64,000 nt of DNA from Kiritimatiellia bacterium (GTDB lineage: Bacteria > Verrucomicrobiota > Kiritimatiellia > UBA8416 > YA12-FULL-48-11), in the NCBI GenBank assembly GCA_028716365.1, contig JAQUPZ010000004.1, forward strand, positions 391,006-455,005, read 5' to 3'. The first letter of the stretch is position 1; every line of letters begins with the position of its first letter. Position numbers and translations under genes: made by a program. The notes below the pieces were generated by a model that saw nothing but the letters and a program-made list of their open reading frames with translations, did not search any database and had not been told where the DNA came from. This document shows positions 9,227 through 21,200 of this stretch, in pieces.

Positions 9227-12200
9227 TACCTGACTGTAATCACGGTCCCCCTGACAAATTTCCTTATATTCCCGTAGGCATTAAACACGTCGTTTGACGC
9301 CTGGTTCATCCAGCAATTCCAGACCCAGTTGGAAGAACGCGGCACATTTTCAACCCGCACCTCATCCATTTCACCATTCAAATAGTTGGCGCCGACTCCC
9401 ATTTTCAATGCGTCAACTGTATTCACTGCGAACGTTGGCACAGAAGCGCTATTAATAAAAACACCATTGGTATAAAATTTCTGGGTAAATTCATTATTGA
9501 AATTCATTGTAAGATAAATCCATTCCCCATCTATGATAGGGCCTGCGGGAATACTATTGAAACCACCGATATTGTTACCAACCCAAGCCTGCCACAGGCC
9601 GTTACTACCCGCATAGAAATTGTAACCTCTTGTACCGTCTCTCGTGAACAATGGCGTCTGCCATATATTTGTTACAAAAGTATTTTCTTTTACCCAGCAA
9701 CTGACCGTGAACTGCGTGGTGTTGAGCGCGGCTTGATATGGGACTTGTATGGACTGATTAAGACCATTGAAACTCTGACCATTGCCGATAATGCCATTCA
9801 CTATTTGAGTTGGAACATTTCCTACAGTTCCGTTGAACCGGTTTGCCGAACTGTCGGCAAACGGAAATGCATTCTCCTTCAGATGCCACACACCGGCAAA
9901 TCCTTCTGACCAGGTCGATCCATTCGTCGTATAAACCGGCGCATTTGTTATACTCTTGTTGCCCCAGTATGCCCAGATGAAGGTGTTTGTACTGACAAGT
10001 TCCGGTACCTGTACCCACACATAGGAATTACTGCTGGAGTCCCATTTCTCTATCTCGTAGTTCAACATCTTCGTTTCACTCGAGTTTCCAAACCGCAGGT
10101 CACCACCGCTTTCCGGCAACGCAAAGGTGGAATAGGAAAAAGCAGGTATATTAGCACCGAATTTCACCGATACTGGGAAGTTCGTCAAAATCTCACCATC
10201 AATACTAGTGAAACCCGGGAACATTATCTTCATCCTGTAAGGCCATTCACTGCCTGCAGCGTCATGAATCGTAACAACGGCATTACTCGGAGCACCAATC
10301 GCATAACTGCCAAATGTCAGGATCGCATTCACCGTTTCACTACCCTCAATCAGCACATCCTCAATTGGCGTTACTGTAAATATAGCATTGGTCTCTCCCG
10401 CGGGAATAACAACACTCCCGCCTAGAGTCTCATAATCAACACCATTGACCGCTGTCCCGCTCATGACATAGTTGACTATCAACGCCTCGTTCGTGAAGGA
10501 GGTCAGCCGGTATACCGTAAACATTCCGGTGCCAGGACCTATCTCTGACGCACTGGTATCATTGGCGTAAATGGTTACCTCCCCGGTGAAAAACTGGGCC
10601 GACGGCGCCGCCCAAGCGAACCTGACCGCGTTGGAGGCATAATACCGGTAGTAATAAGTCTTGTCCGCCTGCAGGGAACCTGCAGTGTGCATGATAAGCC
10701 CCTCGGTCAAGGCGCCAAAATAGTTCGTAAACTGCCAGTTGGTCACAACCGATCCGCCATCGGTCAGCCCATAGTAGACCCAGACGTATGTTTCAATATC
10801 ATCATCCTCGTGCAGGTATCCCAGCAGATCAGCCGAACCTGCCGCAACGTTCGTGGCCCCTTCGTTCGAAATAAAGAAGGAAGGCGACACGAACGCAGCA
10901 TTCGAGGCCTGGTTCATGTAACACGCCCACATCCAGTTGGACGAACGGGGCACATCAGAGACACGCACTTCATCCAATAGTCCATTCCACAATCGCGCGC
11001 CATTTTCCCCGCCAATCTGGAAATAACTGCCGTTTGACCTGATGTTGCCTGTCTTGGTAATATTGGTACCTGCTTCGGCACCATTGATATAAAATTTTAT
11101 ATTTGCGCCGTCATATGAATATGCCACGTGCGACCACGCATACAACGGTGCCGTTCCAGTCGACACAAGATATCCCTCTGGAGTCGTCCCATAATGATAG
11201 GCTCTCACCTTTTGATCACTATGGCGCTGGAAATAATATGCACCGTTCCTCGTGGCAATGGTAGCTTCGGCCACATTACCGGCTGGAGCAATCCACGCGG
11301 ATTGAGTCATCTTATTGCCATATATATCAAGACTTGAGTTGCTGTTCACCAGCATGGTGATCTGACTGTTACCGTTAAACATCTGGGCACCGCCAATTGC
11401 ACCCGGCGCATCCAGGACATAAACACTACTCGGGGCTCCATGATTGGCATTTGCTGTCGAATCTCTTGCATTACGCTGATTCATATGCCACACGCCCTTG
11501 TAGCCGGCGTCCCATGTAGAGCCATTCATTGTACAGGCCGGAGGATTGGTGTCCAAGCCACCCCAGTACGCCCAGATATAACCATTGGCCATGAACTCAG
11601 GCACCTGTACCCAGACATACGACTGGCCGGCAGGCTGAGTATAAATTGTAGTTAACCCATACTTCTGCGTCAGATACCAGCCCACACGGTTTTGTTCAGA
11701 TTGGGTCAATACCCGGTTGTAAACAATCACCTCGGCATAATCACCGCCAAACTCACGCCCACCATAGTAACCGCCGATCGAATCAACATTGTATGTTCCG
11801 CCGCCCCTGACCGCCGCAACAATATGCCATGTATCCTCTGCAACTGTCATTATGCCATAACCGTTAATCCTGAATGCACTATCGCTCGGATTAGAGAAAT
11901 CGCCATAATTTCCCGACCACCAGCCGCCAGGATGATACCAGGTTGTGGAATTTATACGCCGTATCCCGACATCATAGTTGTTCAAGCCAATCAATCCCGC
12001 ATACGGTTTCGTACCAACAGCCACACGGTTGACCACGAAAATTGTCTGCGCAGGCAATGCGGACCATGTCATCTGGTCGTTTATACCGTCAAACCGGATC
12101 GCCGGTTGACCATTGATCGCGCCTTCCACGTAAAGCGGCTGGTTGTCCGTTGTACTCTGCGAAGCAATCACGTTGCTACCCGATTGATCAGTCCAACTGG

Positions 12201-15200
12201 TGACATACCCATCGACGTTAGTCTGTATACCTGCATCAGCCTTGAGCCACAATACCAGGCCGGTAACATTGGTCGGATTTGAATCAAAACATGGATCCCA
12301 CTGTTCAATCTCGTAGTTAAGCGCAACAGTCTCGTTCGAATTCACAAACCGCAAGTCACCGCCGACTGGTGACGACATCTGGCTATACGAGAAACCATTA
12401 GTCCCCTCGCCGAAGACAACCAGTATGGGGAAGTTGGTAAGCGTCTCATCCCTGTTGTATCCGCTGAATCTTATCTGCATCTGGTATTTGTGCGGCGAAA
12501 ATGCCGTCGAGGATGGCGCCCAGCTCTCGCCAAATGAATTCGTCGCATAGTAACGGTAGTAGTAGGTGGTACCATTCGAGAGCCCTGTCACATTCGTGCT
12601 CAGCGGACCGGCGCTTGATACACCAAAGTTTATCACATTACCCCAGCCCGCTATGTTCGTCCCGCCATCAGTTGTGCCCCAGTAAACAGAAACAGAAGTC
12701 GAAGCGCCGCCGGTGGACGAGAGATACCCGTCAATATATGCCGAGCTCATTGTAACACTGTTCGTACTGCCGGAATTGATAATTACAGGCAAGCTTGCAC
12801 TCTCGACAGGAGTAATCGTATTGAACAGGCCATTTGAAGCCTGGTTCATATAACATGCCCATACCCAATTCGATGAACGCGTTACAGTCGCTATCTGGAA
12901 CTCATCCATCATACCGTCATAATGGGCGCCGGACACGTTCCACTGATCAGATCCAATCTTGGCAGTCCCGCCAATCTTGGCAGGTACATACGTAATTCCA
13001 CTACCGACAAGAACTCCATCCAGATATATCGAACCTGCGGCCGGCGCATCTCCTTTAAACACAAATACCACATGACGCCACTGTCCGTTGTTTACACCCA
13101 TACCCGCGGTAGAACGCCAGTTATTCGAATAATCATAATAGCGCAACGTGCCGCCCGTAATTTCAGTAATCAAGCGGCCACTGCCTATATCTATAAAGCG
13201 GCCATCGCCACTGGTCGTAGTAGTCTTAATCCAGCAGTGGAAAGTATAGTTGGTGCAAGTACTGCCTATACCTCCAACATCAATACACTTCGGCGCAAGG
13301 CCAAGATTCACTGCCCCGGCAATCTGTCCCTGAATGGTATCACACCCGTAATTCACACCGTCAAACCGGGATGCCGTGGAATCTGGATATCTGGAATAAA
13401 TATTCGTCGAGTTAAAGTGCCAGACAGCCATATAATTCTGAGACCATGTCGCACCATTGGTCGTATATGCCGGCGCCGTGGCGTCAGACCCGCCCCAGTA
13501 CGCCCAGACCCACCCGTTACTCACCAGTTCCGGTACCTGTACCCAGACATACGAACTGCCATTCAAATCCCATTTCTCAATCTCATGGTTTAGCACCACA
13601 GTCTCGTTTGAATTCGCAAATCGCAGATCACCGCCGTTAGTCGTAGTGCACTGGCCATAAGTGAACCCGTTTAATCCATCCGCAAACGTCACCAGCGCAG
13701 GGAAGTTCGTCAGTGTCTCATCCTTGTCATATCCGCTAAACTGTACCTTCATCCTGTAGCGCGGCAATGAGAAATTAGTCGTCGACGGCGCCCAGCATTC
13801 ACCCAGTGCATTGCTCGCATAAAACCGGTAGTAATATTTCGATCCGCTTACAAGCCCGGTAATATTGGTCGTCAAAGGCCCTGCCCCTGTCACCACAAAA
13901 TCATTCGTATTTGCCCAGGCCGACTTGCTCACACCGCCATCCGTCGTACCCCAGTAAACCGAAACTGCGGTTGTGGCACCGCCCGTGGTAACAAGATAAC
14001 CATTAAGATTAGCCGAGTTAAGCATTACACATGAAGCGCCATCATGATTGTTGACAGACGGCAGGGATATTCCTTCCACACCACCCGCAGGATTGAACAT
14101 GCCGTTCGAAACCTGGTTCATATAACACGCCCAGATCCAGTTCGAGGAACGGGACACATTCGATATCTCAATTTCGTCCATTCGGCCGTTGAGATAATTT
14201 TGAAATTTCTGAAGATGACCGAATGCTATCCTACTCACTGTGTTCCATAAGTTGGTATTTGCTGTCACGGCATTAGTGCACAGAATCCCATCAACATATA
14301 TAATCTTATTACTGATTACCCCGTCGCACCTCACTCTCGTGACCGCAATATGATGCCACTGCTTGTCATTGACCTGTGTCCCAGAGTAAATCGTATGGTC
14401 TGGACCATCATTTCCAAACGCCACCTGGTTGTAGTCGTATGACACACCAAAATCATTCAACACTCCCACGACTTCCGAGTCAACCAGCCCGGTACCGTTC
14501 GTCCAATGTGATCCACTGTAACTGTTAACATTCGCATTCATCCAGAATGCAATCGTAAAGTTTTCACTGATCATCCGGTCAACCCTGATTCCATTATCCA
14601 CACCATCAAAGTTCCATGCGCTCCCGATCAATCCGTTCGTCGGCACGGAATTTATTCCGCCATATACTATTCCATCATAACGGTTGGCCGTGGAATCATG
14701 TGCATTAGCATGCAGATGCCATACACCCTTGAAATCCGTGTTCCATGTCGCACCATTCGTCAGATACGCAGGAACCGCCGCATCCATATTCCCCCAGTAC
14801 GCCCAGATGAAACGGTTAGTCGTCAACTGTGGAATATTTACCCAGACATAGGAATTACCGTTTGTGTCCCATGACTCAATCTCGTAGTTCAATTCGTTCG
14901 TCGCCTCATCGGTAAAACGAAGATCCGTTCCGTCGGATTTCAACTGGTTGTACAGGAACCCGTTCGTACCCTCGTTCAGAACCACCAAGGCCGGGAAATT
15001 CGTAAGAACCTCAACAGGCTCGGTATACCCGCTGAACGTAATCTGCATCCTGTACGGATATGCTCCCATCGTATCCGGCGACAACAGCGTCCTGAAATCA
15101 AGTACATCCGGGGCCAGGAAACTGTTCACCTCATTCGTGGCGCTGAATCGATAGTAATACCGGGTATCAGAAACAAGTCCCGTCACCAGGCAGGAAATGT

Positions 15201-18200
15201 TCGTGGAAGCAACATTCGTATACGAGCCGAAAGAGTTGGTATTGGCCCACAATGTAATATTCGTACCCCAGTTGTTCGTGTCCCAGTATACAGACGCACC
15301 TAACGTTGTGTTCGATGCATACAGCGTGGCATTCATGACTGCCGACGTTGTCGTAATATCTGAAGCGAAAACATTCCTGATCCCGCCCATGGCGGAACAA
15401 GTACTGAAAAAGCTGTTCGATGCCTGGTTCAGCCAGCACGCCCACATCCAGTTACTCGAACGGGCCGCATTCTCTATACGCACCTCATCTATAAGTCCTC
15501 TATGAGAGTATCCCGTAGTATTCTCGGACCCTATTCTTACAACATCATTATCAAGACTGATGTTCCCTGTATCGGCAAGATTAATGTCACTAATACCATC
15601 TATGTACAAACACCTCGTTACTCCGTCAAATACACCAAAAAGATAATGCCATTGACCATCATTCAAATTCGCCACACCGATTGGATTGTCGTTCCCACTG
15701 GTATTACGCATTGTAAATGACGCAGAATCATAGTTACTATATCTTCGAAGAGCCCACCCTGCACCTTCAGCATTTTTACTTACAAAAGATTGCCAGATGG
15801 TACGCCAGTCATTATCCACTCTCACCCACGCCGAAACAGTCAGCTTGTCGTTAATATCGAAATTATTCTCATTCGCGATCTGGATGAAGTTACCGTTAAA
15901 ACCCTGTCCGTCTCCTATCTTGGAGCCAACAACATTCGTGTTCCCATTGCCAGTTCCGTTATTCTTCAACCAAGTGGAATCTACTGCGTTCGGTTCCTTC
16001 ATGTGCCAGACACCACGGTAGTTGGAGTCCCAGGTGGAACCATTGGTCGTATAGGCAGGTGCAACCGTAGCGCCCAGATTACCCCAGTACGCCCATACCG
16101 AGCAATTGCTTGTGAATGTGGGAACCTGTACCCAGACATATGAACTGCCATTGGTATTCCACGAATCCATCTCGTAGTTCAGCTCGCTGGTCTCCCCTTC
16201 ATCAACGAACCGTAAGTCGGTCGCTCCGGCCTGGAACTGACTGTAAAGGAAACTTGGTAAACCTTCGTTGAAGGTCACCAGCGCCGGGAAGTTCGTCAGG
16301 GTCTCAGCTTTGTCATATCCGCTGAACGTGATCTTCATCTTGTACGGGAACCCAGATAACCCGGCCAGCGTTCTGAAACTCTCCGAACTCGATGCCCAGG
16401 GACTGGCCTCCGCGCTTACCGCCCGGAACGTGAAGTAATAATCAACTCCGGACAACAAGCTTGTCACCACGCAGCTGATGTTCGTGGAAATCTCACTATA
16501 GGAACCCACAAGATTACTGCTCGCCCATGCTGCGGGATTGGTTCCGCCGTCACTTACACCCCAGTACGCCACAACATCAGTTACCAGGCCGGTGGTGTAA
16601 AGCGTCGCGTTCAATACCGCAGAGGTAGACGTTATGTTCGTCGCCTCGGAATTCACTATCCCAACCGCAGGCTGGCAGATACCGAAGATATTGTTCGATG
16701 CCACGTTCATCCAGCTCGCCCACAGCCAGTTTGATGAACGCACAACACTGGACAGCCTTACCTCATCAATCAAACCTTTAAAGTAGTAACCGCCGTTATA
16801 ACGTCCTATATCCACAGAAGAGCTTCCGTCAGCTATCGCCCCAATCGTACCCGATGATCCCAGTACACCATTAGTATATAATGACGCCTCATTCCCGCTC
16901 TGCACCGCAGCAAAATAATGCCAGTTGTTACTGGAAGGCACCGATACAGTCACATCACCTCCGGTCGCCCGCCATTTCAACGATGAACCTTCAAAGAACA
17001 ACTGCCACCGCGTGTTCACAGGATTCTTACCGAGAATAATCGCATTCTGGGTGAAATTGGTCGCGTAAGCCCACGCCTCTACACTTATGTCCGACGCAAC
17101 CCTTATGGTCCCCAACCCTGCATAGGAATCAATCCCGTTAAAGCTACGTGCCATTCCGACGAGACCCGTTGACATAATCACAGAACTTCTCAACGCCTCA
17201 TTGTAATGATTCGATGAAGAATCCATCAGATTCGTCCCATTCATATGCCATACGCCCAGGTATCCTTCCGACCACACCGATCCATTCGTGGTATAAGCAG
17301 GCGCAACCGCGGCGTTGGTATTGCCCCAGTACGCCCAGATGGCACAGTTGTTCGTAAATTCAGGTACCTTGACCCAGACATAGGATTGACCCGTCGTAGG
17401 GGAATAAGTCGTGGATAAGTTGTACTTCTGCGAAAGGTAACCACCCACCAGGTTAAGTTCATTCGACGTCAGTACACGATCAAAGATGATCAGTTCAGCA
17501 ATTTCACATTTCGACGCTTCGTACAGGGCATTTGGGGAATAATAGGCACCAAGCTCTACGCGCCCCGGCTTAAAATAATTGTCGGATGAACCGATAGAGT
17601 TAAATGCCAGTTGATTGCCTTCTTTCCAGCAATTGCCCTTCGGATCAGAATCGTTGTTTATTGTACCGGCATGCAGGTGCCAGTTGGTATTCGCGGTACC
17701 TGACTGTTGTACCCAGCCATCGTAATGCCACTTTTCATCACCATTATTATGGAAACCAAAAATCCAGTTACGGCCGTAAGCAGAACTTATGACACGATTG
17801 TAATAATCCGGACCCGTATACCGGGCAACCGAAAAGACCGTGTACTGCTGCAGATAGTCAAAATTAAACGAGGTATACAGCGCATCATTGCCGTCAAAGT
17901 TGACCACAGGCTTGCCCCCGAGTTTGTTGGTAATGACCGCCGGATCACTGACAATATTTGTCGCGTTACGACCCCACCCCGATTGATCCACCCAGTTGGT
18001 GACATTCCCGCTGGTGTTCGTCATTACACCATCATCCGCCTTGAGCCATAGCGCCATGCCGGACGGTAAACCGGTAAAACAACCCGGATTCCACTGTTCA
18101 ATTTCGTAGCTCAGCTCATTTGTCTGCGCCTCATCCGTAAACCGCAGATCGGCACCCAAACCTGAAGCAAACTGACTGTACAGGAAATTAGTCATGCTCT

Positions 18201-21200
18201 CACTCAATACAACCAGTACAGGGAAGTTCGTCAGCGTCTCTCCCTTGTTATACCCGCCGAATGTGATCTTCGTCCGGAAGGGACTTGCCAGGCCAGCTTC
18301 AACCGAGGGCTGATACACCGTCCTGAAACTCCTGACATCACTCCACGTAGTGGACAAAACATTCGTGGCGCTGAATCGAACATAATACGGAGTATCAGGC
18401 ATGAGCCCCGTCGCCGTGTAATTTAGATTGGTGATGACGTTTGTAAATGAACCCACATACGCAGAATTTGCCCACAGAGAAGCAAAATTCGTACAATCAA
18501 CCGGCCCCCAGTATGCCCACACTTCACTAACTGTCCCGGAAGAAGACAACACCGCATTAAAGACGGCAGAAGTTGTCCCGATACTCGAAGGTACATCGTT
18601 GCTAACCTCGCTACCGCCCAGGCAATACTTCCACATCCCCGCTTGGAGTGTGGTATTAACAACCGCTTCAGCCTGCCCGGGCTCTGTAATATAGAAGGTA
18701 TAAGGTCCCCCTGAAGCGCCATTCCAAGACATGAACATAACATTATATGGTTGGTCGGCCGTCAGTGTCACACTATTGGCACCATTCCACGCAGGTATAC
18801 CGGCCAGATTTCCTTCGTTGAGTTGGAAAATACCGTCGTCGTTAAGGTCAATATACATCATTCCCAAGTCATCACAGCTCCACCGGAAGTTATGAGTACC
18901 CGAAGTCCTGGGAATAAATTGCCCGCTGAACGCCACCACCGATGGTACCTGCGCAACATCACTGTATCCTGGGAACATGCTAAAGCCGGATATCTGACCA
19001 TTGACAATCACGTTCCATTGCGATGCTTCGGTCATCGCCGGGATAGTTCCTGCCTGGAAACCGGTAAATACCCTGTAAGAAGATACATTATACGAACTAT
19101 TAACCAGATTAAGAGCTGTAGAACCAGAAGAAACACGGAGAAACACCGAACCGCGAAGACCGTCAACAAGAATGCCCGGCATGCGAGTCTTGAAACTGCT
19201 CGTGACGTGACTCCAGCATTCACCTACAGCATTCGACGCATAACAGCGGTAATAGTAACGGAAACCATAATAAAGATCCGAAACAAAATTTGAGAATGCG
19301 CCATAGCTGGTTACACCATTCGTATAAACCCACTGCCAGTTAGCTTTGTTCGTACCCCCATCAGATGTACCCCAGTATATGTAAACCTCAGCCGTTGCTC
19401 CCGTGGCCGTATAGTTCCCGTTCAAGACCGCCGTGTTGGTGAGAACACTGCTCGCGCCAGCACCATTATCCACCGCCGGAAATCCAGCCGCTGGGAAGGT
19501 AATAAGTATCCGGTCAGTCACCGTATCCATGGTGACCTGCGGCATGGCCCAGCCTTCTGCTCCACCCCCGGCAGGTTTCTCGACAATCCAGGTTATATTC
19601 GTGTCAGGATCAGTAACACTCGCAGGCCAAGTCATGATCACAAACTGCTGACCAACCGGCTCAGCCAACCCACCAGGATTGTAAAGTCTCAGCGTATACG
19701 TTCCACCGGAAGTAAGCGTTACCTGGTTCGAAACTGCAACACTGCCGGGTGTCGAATCATACCGCCAGCCGTAAACTGCCCCGGAATTCATGGTCAAGGT
19801 ATTGTTTAGAACCAGAGCCCCTCCGCTGTTCGTACCACCCGGCATCAGACCAGACCCGGAAAAGACATTTACCGGCCCATTCACCACACCAGTCCCGCCA
19901 ATGAAACTCGTGTTGGTCACTGTAACAACACTGTCGATACACAAAGAACCATTGACCACCATTGTTCCATTACTGATGATCGTAGGTCCGGCATACGTAT
20001 TCTCATTCAACAACACCACTTGACCGCTGCCGGCCTTGCAAAGGCCACCCTGTCCATTAATAACTCCTGCAATGGTCATGACATAGTTGCTCGAGTCCAA
20101 TGTACCGTAATAGATAGTGCCCTGATAACTGCCCAGTAAAATGTTGCGTGTACTGCCAAGCACAAGATCAGCGCCTGCCTGCAGGACTGCCGGCACGGTT
20201 GTGGGAACCCAAATGAAAGTAATGTTATTTGCCGGTGCAGACGGCGCTGTGCCAAGCCCGGCATCAAAACTGATATTTATTGTACCCTGTTCAATCTGGG
20301 TACCGCGGAGATTACCGCCGTAAGTGTTTGTGGCCGCCATAATCAGTGTACCCGGCGCACTCTTGATCAATAGACAATCAGGCCCAGAAATAACACCCTG
20401 CATAATCGCTGTACCTCGCACATTAATACGCCTGTCAGCCATAATATTATTCAAGTTTATGGGATTGACCCATGTAACAGGATGAGTACTCCGGTAACCG
20501 CCAAAATTAAGAAAGGCATTGGGATTGAAGTAATTCTGCCCCCAGACAAGATTTGAACCGTGACCTCCTATGTTGACCGTCAATGGCCCGCCTACAGCCG
20601 CAAAACCGCCGCTACGGTAACCACTACTCCAAAGAGTACTCATCCAAGCTACCTGGTTGGAACCAAATCCGAGATCACGCGTGAATGTTCCGTTCATTTC
20701 CACAATTCCCTGGTCCCCACCCCAATCAGACCCAGCTATTCGCAAATTCGCGGTTGGAGGTAGGCTGGCTGTATTCGTCAGTCGTAGACCGTAATTGTTG
20801 GCCTCAATGGTGCCAGTAATGGTATTCGAACCATTCAGGACCATGTAGCCGCCGACCCATGAAGCACCCAGGAGAACACCACTCCCCGTAATTTCACCAT
20901 TGATTATAAAATTGTTGTTGTTCGCATCTTGAATAACAAGATATGCATTCGTATTGATGTTTATTATGCGATTTTCACTCAACGTATTATTGGCCGTTCC
21001 CGACTTCAGCCAGTTGATCCCGCTCACTGCCGTAATGTTCGTCTGCGGTGAAGCAGGCACTTTACCCAACCCGCCATCACCATAGAAATACACGCCACCA
21101 CCATAGAGGTAAGTACCGCCGGAATACGTGTTGTTCGTTCTCGCAAATGCGGTCAAACCCCCATTCACCGCACCAAGAGCACTGGAATAAGATACTACTC

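Noticed and set aside
11440..13660. Several 80-220-codon plus-strand frames inside the giant gene
   Set aside because: They are antisense shadows of a low-stop, Thr/Asn-rich coding sequence; no start signals or family features.
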